Assembly: GCA_031841125.1 (NCBI GenBank)
Contig: CM063114.1
Span: 39,701,574-39,765,573, forward strand
Length of the DNA: 64,000 nucleotides
Origin: Acanthococcus lagerstroemiae
Lineage: Eukaryota; Arthropoda; Insecta; Hemiptera; Eriococcidae
Reading direction: 5' to 3'
The position numbers were made by a program, and so were the translations under genes. Below the pieces are notes generated by a model. The model had not been told where the DNA came from and ran no database searches. It was given only the letters and a program-made list of their open reading frames with translations. This document shows positions 1-11,815 of the stretch, piece by piece (position 1 is the stretch's first letter; each line of letters starts with the position of its first letter).

Positions 1-1246
1 AATAGTAGATGGGAGACTAAAAAATGGGTAGGATACATATACGGCATTCGTTGATATTGAAAAAGCTTTTGACAATGTTAAATGGAATAAAATGTTTGAT
101 ATTCTAAAAAAGATAGGAATAAAGTTTAATGAAATACAAGACATTTTAAATTTATATAAAGAACAAAAAGCCACATGAAGGATGGCGGGAGAGAAAGGGG
201 AGGCTAATGTATAAGGCAGGGGTGCTCCTTATCTTCAGTATTATTTAATTTGTACATAAAATGGGCCATACAAGGAATAAAAGAAAAATTTGAAGCTGGT
301 GTCACTGTACAGGGAGAGCGAGTAAAGATGCTCAGGTTTGCAGAGAATATTGTCTTATTAGCTGAAAAGAGTATTGATTTGGAAAACATTTTAAATGGAA
401 TGGAGGAAATTTTGAGTGGAGAATATCGTTTGAGAATAAATAAAAATAAAACTTAAGTAATGGTATGTAATCAGTGTGAACATGTTACCTTAAATATAAA
501 TATTGGGCAGGAAAAAATTGAGGAAGTAAGCGAATTTTGCTATTTAGGGAGTAAAATAACAAAAGATGGATGAAGTAAAAGGGATATTAATAGTAGAATA
601 TCATAAGCCAAATTAACATTTTATCAAAAAAGTAATCTTTTCAAATCAAAAATAAATCTGGAAATCAAAAAATTATTCTTGAAAACTTATGTTTGGAGTG
701 TAACCTCTTGTATGGATGTGAAACTTGAACTATAGGAAAACCAAAGAAGAGAAGGATCAAAGCTTCTGAGATGTGGTGCTATGGGCTGATACTTACTTCA
801 GGGGACATATATGACTAACAGGGACCACTTGGACTCTGAAAATTGTATATGCTGTGCTGTGAGGCGCTCAGTCGACTTCGGCACGAGATGTCATGTCCTG
901 GGTTGGCTCAGTTGGGAGGCTTCATGTAGCACTAAACGGACGGATTAGGTAAGAAATGAGGAAGTACTTGAGAGAGTTGAAGGTAAATAGATATGTATGT
1001 GGAATTGCCTGAAGAGAAGAAGAGATAAACTAATAGGGCATTATTTGAGGCACCCAGGAATAATATCACCGCTATTAGACGGAAGAGTAAAAGGAAAAAA
1101 TTGGGTAGGTCGGCAAAGATTCCAGTATGTTAATCAGATAATCAAGGATGTCAAATGTAAGTGTTATTACAAAATGAAAGAACTTGCACAAGATAGGGAG
1201 AAATGAAGAGCTGCATCAAGCCGGTTGGAAGACTTGATAACTTTAT
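1..1246 (+). mobile_element. Degenerate LINE (non-LTR retrotransposon) ORF2 3' half
   Basis: Frameshifted and stop-ridden reverse transcriptase followed by the LINE C-terminal tail. Visible blocks in order: palm motif FVDIEKAFDNVKWNK (about 38-90), the GCSL turn (about 217-230), the catalytic strand as RFAENIVLLAE (about 333-365), where the usual FADD has become FAEN, and the tail with RRDKLIGHYLRHPG and AQDREKW (about 1015-1205). The catalytic Asp pair is lost and several frames are needed, so this copy is dead. It belongs to the same family as the copies at 6.8-13.9 kb and 25.3-26.6 kb, which share phrases such as EKAFDNVEW. The element ends in an ATC/TCA microsatellite, a typical LINE 3' tail. 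It is truncated by the window edge. Confidence 0.85.
786..925 (+). other. Non-LINE insert with a pol III A-box-like word
   Basis: The LINE C-terminal tail is interrupted here by about 140 bp that does not continue the family sequence. Positions 904-915 read TGGCTCAGTTGG, a perfect match to the tRNA A-box consensus, but no B box follows, so this is at most a fragment of a tRNA-derived SINE. Confidence 0.3.
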
Positions 1247-1260
1247 CATCATCATCATCA

Positions 1261-1716
1261 TTAGGGCTAGGATTTATATGATACCGCATATTCTTTCCTG
1301 CTGCACCACATAGCGCATATATTCGCATATTTTGGGTATAAAAAGCATAAAAACGTCAAATTTTTGCTTATTTTGGGATTTTTTCTGATCGTTAGCGCTT
1401 TTTTTAAAGAAAAAACATTTTTTTTTCAATGTTAAGAAAATCAGAATGTTTTTATTAAAATGAATAAATACTTTGACGTTTTTCTTCTGCATTTCTTCTA
1501 GTTTCGCTGTACGTACGATTCGATAGAATTTTTGAAAGCGCATTGAAAATACCTGCATTTTGACACCCATGATGGCATATTCTTATTGCACTTATTTATA
1601 CTTTTTTCAGTTTTATAGCGCATATTTATTTATTATTTTTTTTTTCAGCTTGTAACCGCTTATTAGGTATAAGCGCTTTTTTTACTGTTTTTAGCGCATA
1701 AAAATTCTAGCCCTAA
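1261..1716. mobile_element. 456-bp MITE-like element inside the LINE tail microsatellite
   Basis: The ends are inverted repeats: the left reads TTAGGGCTAGGATTTATATG and the right reads, in reverse complement, TTAGGGCTAGAATTTTTATG. The interior is AT-rich with repeated AGCGC/GCGCAT words and no coding capacity. The element splits the (TCA)n tail, leaving repeats at 1247-1260 and 1717-1730. Because the target is a microsatellite, the length of the target duplication cannot be read. Confidence 0.7.
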
Positions 1717-1730
1717 TCATCATCATCATA

Positions 1731-3879
1731 TAACTTAAACTGGGTAGAACGTAACTGGCGTTAGGTTGGTAGTGAACTTCTCCACTCCCCAATATATCGA
1801 GGGATTCTTGTTGAGAAATGGACAGCTATATTGTGATTTTTCTTTTATTCAAATTGTCGAATGTAAACTTTTAGAGCTGTTGCTCAATTTGTTGTAATGT
1901 GTGTTGAACAGCAACTGTGGTGTTCCGCCTGAAAAATTTTGTCAGTTGCACGTTCATTTGAAAATTCCACTCATGTCTTCTTGTAGTTGAGCCTCAGCCA
2001 ATAATGGCTAAACTACATATTTAAATGAACGATCGTAGGTTGTGTTTAACACGCTAAATGGGAACGCTTAGGTGCACTGACAAAGTGCAGAACATTGATG
2101 TGAGATGAAGCAATAGATTATTGCAGGATAGTTCATAGTCATTTTTGGTGATTTGCTGGACGACAAGCATTGGCTCCTGTCTTTTAAATTATGCATTTAC
2201 ATGTGAAGTGTACAACGCAAGCTCAAATTATTGTACTGGAACTTCGTTAGCATTTTTTACCAGTTTAACTGCATAACGTATGATGCGATAATTTCGATTT
2301 ATGCATTGATGACTCGTCAATTAGGCAGTTTTATAACTTTTTAATAGCTTCACTACGCTTGGCCAATATATCTGATTTAGAATGTCACAGTTAGGTCTTA
2401 CGAGTATCAGTGTGGACAAAATTTCAAATGAGTAGATGCGAGCGATATTTATAAGTTGACATTTTGATATAGCACTTTCCAAACAGTTAGACCTAAATCC
2501 GAGAATAACAATCTGAATTCTTGTATGCGGGGGCTCGGCAAGCCAAGAGCGGCACTTTTCCTCCGAAATTTCTAATTTCTGGTTCGTGCGTGCGTCTGTG
2601 TTTTCTAAGTAGGTGTTAATCAGTTTTTGGGCATCGCAACATAGGATACTCGCCATATGTATGAGCATGAAGTAATTATTCTCTTCGGTTGTAACGTGAC
2701 AAAGTTTCACCAAAGGAAGTGTATCCGCAAAACCGCATCAATATGTGTTACATTAGCCCTGTAATATTGCGACAATATTATCAAATTATAATTCGTAGGT
2801 AGATAATAATAACGATTAAAGTTTCTTATGTGTTGAAAGTGCTTATTTCTGAACTATAACAAGGTTCACATAGTATAACACAAAACATTCCAACGATGAC
2901 CTTTTTTTTTCCAATTGCGTTCGCTATACGAAATTACTTGACCACAACTCGTACAAAATAGTACCTAATCAGGTAGTGACACTAAGAGAGTCTGTCGAGA
3001 AAGTGTACATGCTATTATCAATAGTGTGTCATGTTTTTGTAATTGCAGTAAGTTTGTTTGAATAATCAAAAAGACGAATTCGAAGTATTCGAAACCGGCC
3101 ATTGAAGTGTGGTGGGCAAAGAATGCCAAAAAGTGATTTCTATTCATTAGCGCAACTATCTGCATTGGTTTAAAAATGGGTGATTGAAAAGTGACCAGCT
3201 GTTACATATCCTGGGTATACGGTGGCATCAGCTCACCTAGTTTATCAAAAATGTATAAGCAAAATGAATCTATTAGCTGGCTGTATTTCTCGAACTACTG
3301 ATTTTACTATCTCCGCCAATTTCAGATGATAACCTCGTGATCTGTAAAGTATGATTCGTACTGATTGTTTTTTGGTTTCGCAATAGATGAGTATTGAACT
3401 CCTATCTTAAATTCCTTGATATTGTGGGTGGCGCAGGTCTTCTATTTGTACCCAAAATGACTATGCCCAGACTGATACGCCAATTATTCAGACGTACATC
3501 AAGTCATGTAATGCACGTATTGATTAGTTCCTGTGCCTACTTGCATCAGCCATTTTCTTAAAACATGGGGTCGGATTTCAGATTTTCATGGTATTCAAGT
3601 GACTTATCATCAGTATGTTGAAAATCTGAGACTATTTTCCGCTCACGTGTCGTAAAAGCGATCGATTGCGAATGTTTCTATCATCACGTTTCAATCACAT
3701 ATTAATCACTTTCTGTGAGAGCTTTCGAGGTTTTTTCTTCTTGTTGAATCAGTTTTTAAAGACGAGAACATGAATTTGCTTGCCGACTCAGATTTTCAGT
3801 TTTTGTACCCATATGTAAAATTAGAACTTTTCAACCGTAACTACGAGTATAGTTAAAGGGACAAAAAAATCATTAGAAA
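1731..3879. other. Unannotated AT-rich stretch
   Basis: No recognisable gene, RNA or repeat family. The longest open frame is 130 codons on the minus strand (2321-2713). It has no motif I recognise, no splice context and ordinary composition, so I treat it as chance. Confidence 0.4.
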
Positions 3880-4440
3880 GCAGATTCAGCGACCTTGAAT
3901 ACCTTATATTTGTTACTTACATTGTATAAAATTACATTTTCGATGGTTGATGACGCCACTGCCCCCACAGTTTCTACGCTTGAGTAAAAATCAAAAATGA
4001 ATTCAACAATCCCAAAAGCCCCAGATAAACGGCTTTTTTATTATTTCCATATTAGCCTCCCTTTCTCCTCAAATGCCACAATTACTAAAAATAGAATCAA
4101 AATAATTTAAATACTGAATTCAGCAACCTTGAAAGTCTCATGTTTGATACCCATATTGTATTTTAGGACTTTCGACCTCGACCTCCGCCCCTGATGCCAC
4201 CATATGTAGCTTAGGGCAAACTGATATCCGAAAATTATTCAGCGACCCCAAAGACTCCAGAAGTGATGAATATATTTGTATTTCTCACTATTCTCAATTT
4301 TGACTCACCCCTCCCCTTCCCCATTGTATGAAAAATTAATTCAGTAACCTTGAAATCGTATACTTGTTACCTATTGTAATTTTATAACATTTTTTGACCT
4401 TGGTTCCCGTCCCGTGTGCTGCAGTTTTCAGCTTGTGGGT
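3880..4440 (+). repeat. Degenerate tandem repeat, period about 115 bp
   Basis: An anchor resembling TTCAGCGACCTTGAAA recurs near 3886, 4001, 4118, 4237 and 4341, followed by a CTTGTTACC-like phrase about 20 bp later. Spacings of 104-119 bp give about five decayed units. They are rich in CCCC/CCTCC tracts unlike the flanks. Confidence 0.55.
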
Positions 4441-5849
4441 AAATGGATAAAATTAAATTCGGGGTCTTCGAATAACTCATAAGGGATATCTCAGAATTTT
4501 TCTGCACTATTCAGGTCGATAACCCTCCAAATACTGCCTGTCCGAACCACTGAAATACAAAAACATCCGGTTTCACATGTTCGGTGTCCGAGGGGCAGGG
4601 GCGAGGAAGGAACAAAAATGCCCGGTGATGGAATGCAGGAAGTAAGACGTTGAGTGCATGTAACATTCGAATTCCTTCTGTTTTCAAAACTCCATGAAAT
4701 GAGAAAAACTGCTTCTCTCTCCATAAGGTCTGTGTTTAAACTGTGCTACTCAAAAGTCATTTTGAACCCATCGTTTGTGAGATCTCTCGAAGGAGATACG
4801 AAAATACCATTTCCATAAAGAATCTGGCATAGAACAGTTTTTGGTTGAAAATTTTTCTCGTATTTCATTGAAAAAATGGTCCATAGTTTTTGGTTCATGG
4901 ACAAGAAGTTCATTTCCTTTCCTGAGAAATTTATTCCTTTTCTGGAGGGAAAAGGGAAAATCACATTTCTTTCCGGAATGAGCAATTTTTCTTCCGTTTA
5001 AGGAAAAATGAAGATCCAAAAAAGAACTCAGACTTCTCGAGGAAAGGGAGGAATCTGTCAAGACTTAATGACTTTTGAACATTCCATCGAATTGTGGTTC
5101 AAGACTAATTAGGCTCTGTTAAAATTTTCTGAAAACCATTCAAAACTGTAAGACTTGTAAAAATTCCACTGAGACTTGGAAAAAATTCATAAAAGCTCTA
5201 TTGCTAAAAAAGCCTTTGAAGAATAATTGAAGATATAAAGAATGTAAGACATTAAAATTAATCGTGACAGTTTGTCAAGGTCGAGAGACTCCTTTAAATC
5301 GAAAAACATTGTCTTCGCTTTTTCGAATCAGAACTTTTTTACTTTTCTGGAGCAATAAGGAATCCTTCTTTAATGATGGAACTATACAGGAAAAATGTTC
5401 TCTCATTTTTCCCCAATGAAAATACTTGTATTCCTCTTTTTGTTGAACTAGTAGAGAAAATTTTCACAGAATCTGAATGATATGATTACAAGTCTTATAG
5501 TTTTAAATAATGTTTAGGAAATGTATAAGGCGTTTCAGCGAGCACTGAACAAAATTTTGATGACATTTTCCTAAGTCTTAACGAGTTTTGATAGCTAGCC
5601 GATTGAAAAGTTTCCTTAAGCTGATCAAATTGCTGCAAGTCTTACACTTTTCAAATCTTCAGAGATTTTTTTCAGCAAAAGCAAAGTCCCAATGGATATT
5701 TCAGAAATTCTCAATAGGATTTTTACAGTTCTATACAGTTTTCTCTCAACTATTCTTTCTAGCAGTAATAACAATATCACTGGATGTCCTATATTATGAT
5801 TTATCATTTTAACTCTTCTCTTTACAATTGAAAATGCCAATCCCAAAAT
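4441..5849. other. Unannotated AT-rich stretch
   Basis: Several 60-100 codon frames occur on both strands, often overlapping each other. None shows a family motif. Runs of TTTTCT and GAAAAA suggest decayed repeat DNA. Confidence 0.4.
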
Positions 5850-6103
5850 GGACGCTGTTCACCAAAAGGGAACCAACTATAGCAAAATCCGCTTTTTGAG
5901 AACACGTGATTCGAAGTTCAAGAGCCATATAGAAACTATATGGCATTGCGTTTACTGATAAGCTTTTTTCAACGTGAGTACTACACATTTTTAAATTGGG
6001 GGCCCAATATTGAAAAATTCTTCGTTTTACACTCTTTCCAACGATGCTAATAACTCATGTTGTTTACGAATGTTAGTTGGTTCCCTTTTGTTGAATAGCG
6101 TCC
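5850..6103. mobile_element. 254-bp MITE with 28-bp terminal inverted repeats
   Basis: The left end 5850-5877 starts GGACGCTGTTCACCAAAAGG. The right end 6076-6103 in reverse complement starts GGACGCTATTCAACAAAAGG and also ends GGAACCAAC. The arms match at all but about two positions. AAAT lies immediately outside both ends, consistent with a 4-bp target duplication. No coding potential. Confidence 0.75.
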
Positions 6104-6137
6104 AAATGTACTATTTCCAACAAAAAAAAAATCGATT

Positions 6138-6159
6138 TAGGTGACATTAGTGTCACCTA
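6138..6159. repeat. Perfect 9-bp hairpin
   Basis: TAGGTGACA, loop TTAG, then TGTCACCTA. It is not followed by a T tract, and in a eukaryotic context there is no reason to read it as a terminator. Confidence 0.6.
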
Positions 6160-6353
6160 GCGGGGCATTTGGTTCTCTACAACTTGCAATCATGACGTAC
6201 ACAAAAATCTGTTCGCGTTCTCTGTTCTAAGCGGTGGAAGTTTTCATTTTTTTTGTTCACCACTTCCAAAACGTACGTTCTCTTGGGTCCTTTATGATTT
6301 TTAATTTTGGAAATAGTACCTTTTGGAATTGGCATCTTCAGTTGAAGACCTGA

Positions 6354-6840
6354 TTCACAAAATGCCCTCAGTCCAAAACAGCAAAGTTTGGGAAGTCGAA
6401 AAAAAAAAATCATCCCATTCCTTATGTCAGATTAGTAGAAGTCAAGGATATAGTAGCAACATTGTCAAAGTTTGAAAACTGTCGGCGTTATAGTCTTCGA
6501 GCTGTAGGACCTCATAATGAAAAAAGTCGTGGGTTAAGGGCAGTTTTTGATAGGAAGACAAATGAGCTCTCGGTGGAAATTCTATGTTGTCCGAAAACCG
6601 CCCCGACAGTGAAAAATTTTCATCTTCTCGGTCCAGATAAAGCATGTGGATCTACAACATTTAGCTTGGTAAACGAACATAACGATTTCACTCTTATCAG
6701 CTCTCCTTATTCAAGTTTTATCCTGTTCCACCTGCGTAAAAATAATCTGTAACATCTGGGAGATGCGTAATAATGACTCTCTCCACCTGATGGTGCCAAA
6801 ACCCGACTGTTGTGATTTTAGACTAAGGGCATTTTGTGAA
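6354..6840. mobile_element. Probable 487-bp TIR element
   Basis: The left end reads TTCACAAAATGCCCTCAGTC. The right end in reverse complement reads TTCACAAAATGCCCTTAGTC, and the similarity continues a few bases as AAAA. It abuts the LINE tail that begins at 6841, suggesting insertion into or next to that LINE. No target duplication is evident. A 96-codon plus-strand frame inside (6462-6752) has no known motif. Confidence 0.55.
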
Positions 6841-7249
6841 TGTGGTCTTTAGTTATATTCCAAATTTCTCTTTCCCTTCCTATTCACCTCAGTACTTTCT
6901 CATTCCTGATCTGTTCTATCCACTTGATTTTCAGCATCTTCCCCATACTTCTGTTTTTGTCTTCGTTGGTATTTTACTTGTGTACACCTATTTCAGGACC
7001 CAGTAGCTCTTCTATCTGTTTATTCTTCTTCTACCTATTTCTTTCTTTGTTTCCATCTTTTAGTGAGATCGTTTGGCCTAAATATGTGACTTTTCCCATT
7101 TTATTTCGTCTTGTATTTCTATTTTTCTTTCTTTTCCGTTCGACAGCATTCCCCGTTTTGCTCTATTTATTTCCAGTCTTGCTTCTCTACTTATTTTTTC
7201 TAGTTTTATCGCCATTTCTTCCAGTTCTTTTGTCGTCGGCAAACCTCAA
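6841..7249 (-). mobile_element. LINE fragment: RT active site to C-terminal tail
   Basis: Read on the minus strand this begins with LRFADD, the intact catalytic strand of a LINE reverse transcriptase (about 7236-7253). It continues through VTYLGQTISLKDGNKE and ends in a MLKIKWIEQIRNEKVLR phrase typical of the LINE C-terminus. Several stops and shifts make it non-functional. Its upstream part was displaced by the MITE at 7250-7699, on whose far side an earlier RT segment of the same family is found. Confidence 0.75.
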
Positions 7250-7699
7250 ATGAGGAGCGATATTCCAAAACAACCTCTGTTCACTTTTAAGAACTTTACA
7301 GAGTCAAAACAGACACTTGCAATTTTACTTCAAGGACGCAGGTAGGCAAAATACTCTACACGGGTGCATAAATATTTCTTGCCGCGCCTGGGAACGTGGA
7401 GTATGCAATACATGCCGCACATTCACAGGCTCTGTGATACTCCTGCACCCGTGTACAGTATTTTGCCTATTTGCGCTCTTGAAGTGAAATTGCGGGTGTC
7501 GGTTTTGATTTTTAACCTCTTCAGTCTTCATATGTGCCATCAGTGATACTTGGGTTTTCCAGTAGAACACCGACCTGAATATTGGTAGGTTAACAGTGTA
7601 GGAATGTGCGTACATATATCTTCTACCAGATGACGCTATAAAACGAGTTTCGGGGGGGGGGGATGGACACAGGCAGTTTTGGTATATATCGCTCCTCAT
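7250..7699. mobile_element. 450-bp TIR element holding a large internal palindrome
   Basis: The outer ends are inverted copies of ATGAGGAGCGATAT followed by CCAAAAC. Inside, 7328-7485 forms a hairpin: CTTCAAGGACGCAGGTAGGC on the left pairs with GCCTATTTGCGCTCTTGAAG on the right, and weaker pairing extends to about 7301-7515. The same palindrome occurs at 22.0 kb without these outer ends, so two nested elements are likely. Confidence 0.65.
7328..7485. repeat. Palindromic element, copy 1 (nested)
   Basis: Foldback core bounded by CTTCAAG and CTTGAAG. Related to the copy at 22017-22177, sharing CACGGGTGC, TGTACAGTAT and TTGCGC blocks. Left boundary dinucleotide TA, right TG. Confidence 0.65.
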
Positions 7700-7940
7700 G
7701 TCTTATTTATTATCCTTGGTAGAATCTTTGCTGCATGCAAAAGTAAACGTACAGTATGGTAATCTTCACATTTGCTTGCTTCTGCTTTTTTTGGAATCAT
7801 AATTAACCTGCTTTTCTGGAAATCCAATGGTATTTCTCCTTCCTCATTATTCTGCTAATTAATTTGTATAATGTTCTGAAAACTATTTCTCCTGCAATCT
7901 TTAATAACCTACTTGGCAGTTTCATCAACTCTTTCTGCTT
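7700..7940 (-). mobile_element. LINE fragment: RT fingers region
   Basis: The minus strand shows [20 protein letters not shown] followed by CEDYHTVRLL, the reverse-transcriptase finger segment of the same LINE family. It runs into the MITE at 7699. It duplicates the segment found at 8560-8700, so at least two LINE copies lie side by side here. Confidence 0.75.
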
Positions 7941-8917
7941 TGTTGTTGTTACATTTCTTAGTCTCGCCTAAATACCTCCTTATTCCTAGTCTTCTTGTTC
8001 ATTTGATTTTCAACATTCTCCAAGCTTCTATCGTTTTCCTTTCTTGTGTTCCTATGGTCCAGGTCTCACATCCATACAGTGCTATACTTCAAATAAACGT
8101 TTGAAGAAATCTCAGGCTTACTTTGAGATTTATATTAGTCTTAAACATGCCTCCTTTTTGAAAAAAAGCTCCCTTGTTTCTATAAATAAGTTGAACAGCG
8201 CTGGGGATAAACAGCAACCTTGTCTCACTCCTTTTTAAATTTTCGCTTCTCCCACTTCATCTATTTGTATTTGAGCTCTTTGATCTTTATGTAAGTTCCA
8301 TATTACTCTTCTTTCCTTATACTTAACGTCTACCTCCTTCAATACTTGAATTATTTTCAACCATTCAACATTGTTAAAAGCTTTTTGTAACATACAAATG
8401 CTCCATAATATGTATCCAAACCTTTTCAGCCCCCCCCCCCCCAATAAAAGATTCAAACATAACATTGCTTCCCTAGTTCCTCTATCTTTTCTGAATTCAA
8501 ACTGAAACTGATCTTCTCCCACCCTTTCTTCCATTTTATATTGTATTCTCTTATTCATTATCCTTGCTAGAATCTTTGATGTGTGCGATAGTAAACTTAT
8601 AGTACAATAATCTTCATATTTGCTTACTCCTGCTTTTTTAGGGATCATAATTAACTTGAGTTTCTGGAAATTTATTGGCATTTCTCACATTCTGCAAATT
8701 AATTCATGAAAAATGTTTACTCCTGCATTCCTCAATAACTCACTTTTGCAATTTCATGAAATCCTTCTGCTTTACCAGGTTTTATTTCTTTCAGAGCTTC
8801 ACCAAATTCTAATCTCAAAATAGGGTCTCCTCTTTCTTCTTCCTCCACCTTATTGTCTCTTTCCATATATTTACTTACACCTGCTCCATTCGTATACAGT
8901 TTTTGAGCATATCTCAC
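7941..8917 (-). mobile_element. LINE ORF2 reverse transcriptase (degraded)
   Basis: Minus-strand order: linker phrase VEEEERGDPILRLEFGEALK near 8780-8850, RT finger IMIPKKAGVSKYEDYCTISL, the region KMEERVGEDQF, and KERRVIWNLHKDQRAQIQID before the [11 protein letters not shown] turn near 8235. The palm phrase LQKAFNNVEW replaces the usual [11 protein letters not shown], so the first catalytic Asp is gone. A run of 13 C at about 8431 and later shifts break the frame. The remainder, to 7941, is a LINE C-terminal piece (TWTIGTQE phrase). Non-autonomous remnant. Confidence 0.8.
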
Positions 8918-9650
8918 CCATATTTTTATTTTTTACTTTTTAAAGTCTTAATAATTTTCCTTTCTCATCCGTTGAATTATTAAATTTTGTTTTCTTTCTT
9001 CTTGCTCCAAAATATCTTTTTACTTTCTTCTATGCCTGATCGGGGTTTCTTGGTTTCAATTTCCTCACAATTCTGATTAATCAGTTTATTTTATTTTATT
9101 ATTATCGAGCCACGGAGCTACACTCTCGGGCTATGGGCTCGAAAAAGGTTGGTTGTTATCTATATGTTGCAGAGGTATCCAGCACGGAAAGGTGAGGGTG
9201 ATGTTTATGTGCTTGTGGGAGTTGGAGAGGGCGAGAATTCAACTATGGGGAACGTGCTTTTGCTTTCTTACGTTCTGTTTTTATTTGATTTCTTAAAGCC
9301 TTATATTTTTCTTTACTTTCTCTATCGTGGTTTGTTTATACTTTCTTCTTTCTTCCATTAACTCTAGTATCTCACTTTCCATCCATGGTTTTCTCCTTTC
9401 TTGCATTATTTGAGTACTTAATTTCTTCCTTGCTATCAGATTTATTGTTTTCTTTAGTGCTATCCACTCCTCTTCAATATCATTTCCTTTCAGTTTCTAC
9501 AATTTACAACGTTCTTTTTTTATTTCTTTTTCATATTCTTCTCTTTTCTTTACCTCTTAATAACTCCAAATTCTATTTTGTTTTTACCTTTTCCTTATTC
9601 ATATTTTAAAATTTAAACCTATATTTCATTATTTCTAAATTGAAGACCTG
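8918..9650 (-). mobile_element. LINE ORF2 linker between endonuclease and RT
   Basis: The minus strand carries the charged linker of this family (KVKTKQNLELL, ALRNQIKTE, EIKYSN phrases), matching the better-kept copy at 25320-25840. An unrelated sequence near 9095-9145 is inserted in it. Plus-strand frames here are Phe/Leu-rich shadows of this AT-rich linker. Confidence 0.6.
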
Positions 9651-10133
9651 ACATAGGAAGTAGTCTTAAGTCAAATTTTTCAGGAGAGCATTTATTCTGA
9701 TTATTTTTTACTTGCATTAGGTAGATTGTTCTCAGGTAGCCTATTTAACAGAGGAGACCAAGGCTCTTACTGTTAGAAAATAGAAAAATCGAAAAAGTTC
9801 ATATTTTTGACCAAAATTTAATCATAATAAAACATTGAAAAACCCTTATATATGTATAAATACTATATTTCTTATCAATATTATTCATTACTTAAGGATA
9901 AATTTGTAAAAAGAATGGTATTTTTGATTTAAATATGGCAACATATTTTGGAGGTCTTCTTTTGAAATATTTTTGGGAATTGGTAGTTAGACTTGTTTCT
10001 TGTGCCATAAGGAGAGTACATACAGTAACGCTATCTTTCGAATGATGCTGTTATGTTTGGAAATTTTTTGTAGTGACTTAGACTACTTTCTATGCATTGG
10101 TGTTAGTTCGGAGGGCTGGTTTCAGTAGAAACA
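9651..10133. other. AT-rich insert within the LINE
   Basis: The LINE reading is lost here and resumes near 10134 with endonuclease sequence. No motif, RNA or clear terminal repeat is visible. Confidence 0.4.
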
Positions 10134-10793
10134 TTGGTTTCCATTTTTGTGGCCCTTGGACTACTTTCTATGTCAAGTCTTCAATTGTGGTCACTATCTA
10201 CATCCGCTCGTGGGTATGTCTTACATATCCAGTATTTGATTTTTATATCTTCTTCTTATCATAATATACTTAGTATATTTGATATCTTCTTTCATCTCCT
10301 TTCTTTTTCCATGTGTATTTTCTTCTCCCATGATTTTTAAACAGTGTTTCCAATAATTTGTATTCTTCACAAAATTCTATGAGCCTCGATCCTCTTTAAT
10401 TTCTCTCCTAACCCATGCTCTCCGCATTCCCCTTCTTCCTTTCTTCCTCCTACTCTGGCGTTCCAATCTCCCATTGTAATTAATTTTTCTTTTCCTTATA
10501 CCTTGCTTAATACTTCATCAATGTCTTCAGACATTTTTTGTACTTTTTCTTCTGTTGGCATATAAACTTGAATTATCACTAAAGATACTGGTGGTTTAGC
10601 AGAAACTCTTACCATTAATATTCTCGCACTATGTTGGTAGAACTTCGCACTCTATTCCCTGTACTTTTATTCATAATAAAACCTACGCTTGCTTGCCCTC
10701 TTTTCGATGCTGTATTAATTATTCTATACTCTGCCGTCCAAAAATCATTTTCTTCTGGCCATCTCACTTCACTAATTCCAATCATAAGCGAAT
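10134..10793 (-). mobile_element. LINE apurinic-like endonuclease domain, C-terminal part
   Basis: The minus strand shows MIGISEVRWPEENDFWTAEY, GQASVGFIMNKSTG, a PTEEKVQKMSEDIDE stretch, RKYTWKKKGDERRYQI, and a degraded SDHN-like site near 10180. This is the order of an exonuclease-endonuclease-phosphatase domain of a LINE, which nicks target DNA to prime reverse transcription. Stops and shifts make it non-functional. The N-terminal part of the same domain lies at 13367-13490, across the TIR element that split it. Confidence 0.8.
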
Positions 10794-11443
10794 GTGCCAA
10801 TTGTTGGCCGCTACATTCTTAAGTTCAGTAACATCCGGTAGGAGCGCTATGAACTTTTTTTTTCACAGAAATGTGTTCTGTAAACGCAGAGCTATTACAC
10901 GTGATTACAACTCCGTGTCTGTGATTTAGAAATTTATAGTGAAAGAAAGTCGTAGTTTTTCTCAAAGTTTGAAAAAATCGAAACGATAAGTACATACCAC
11001 ATTTTCTCGTCAATGTAAATCGGTATATGTTATGCTAGAGGTAAAAAAAAAAAACAAACATATTTTCGAGGTGTTGTGAGAATTTCAGTTCGAGCTGGTG
11101 ATTTGCAGGAAGTGAGAAGGTTAGTTGAAAAATTCGTTTTCATTTTGCAATAACTTAAATTAGAATCAAATTTTTGAGTTTTTTGTCAATTTATACACCC
11201 TTGTACATACCATGTCATCTGTTTTTAATAAGAAATACGTAATAAGTGAAAACTGAAAATGACCAGCGACTGGCACTGACCAATATATGGCTCAAATTAC
11301 ATCTCGTACACTCGACTATACCTTGTTGGTCAAAATTGGTACGTGCCAGACGTTGGTCGGCCAACAATTAGCATTTTTTATAAATCGTTTTTAGGAAAAT
11401 CTATTCAGTTAAAACTAATTTCAGTCCTGTATTCTATTATTGG

Positions 11444-11797
11444 AGGCGAATTAGCATCATTTCAGGGGGAATAAAAATCATTTTTGCCTAGCAAGCTTTC
11501 ATTGCGAAAAATTGTCGAGAGTGGTCCTCTGAATAATTCCAAAGAGTTACCACCCCACAGACCTCCGGCTAATTTTTTTGGGGGGTTACCCCTAAAAACT
11601 GTTTTTTTACATTATCTCCCCAGCGTTTGAATTTACGGCAACAATAGCTCAGTACTTTTTTGTTCTACACTGAATTCCCTACAACTTTTAGCTGGCAACT
11701 TTTTTTCTACGACCATCAGGGAAGAAAGTTGGGAGTCTTGTGGGAAAGGGTTTTCAGAAAATATGCGTAAAATCGTTCTAAAATTTATTTATTAAAA
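11444..11797. repeat. Long inverted arm, left
   Basis: Pairs with 12775-13098 at roughly 88-90 percent by eye. Shared landmarks are TTTTTGCCTAGCAA, GACCTCCGGCTAAT, ATAGCTCAGTACTTTTTTGT and AATATGCGTAAAATCGTTCT. It lies immediately 3' of the Cys-rich frame and may be its 3' UTR. Confidence 0.8.
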
Positions 11798-11815
11798 TCT
11801 ATTATCACTATTATA

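Noticed and set aside
871..887. GTCGACTTCGGCACGAG resembling a cDNA-library adaptor
   Set aside because: Only about 11 bases match the usual adaptor core and it sits inside ordinary diverged sequence. Chance or SINE remnant is more likely than contamination.
2321..2713. 130-codon minus-strand frame as a gene
   Set aside because: No recognisable motif, no splice or promoter context, and a length expected by chance in 64 kb.
6840..7253. 137-codon plus-strand hydrophobic frame as a membrane protein
   Set aside because: It is the complement of a lysine-rich LINE tail. The minus strand carries the LINE FADD motif and C-terminal phrases.
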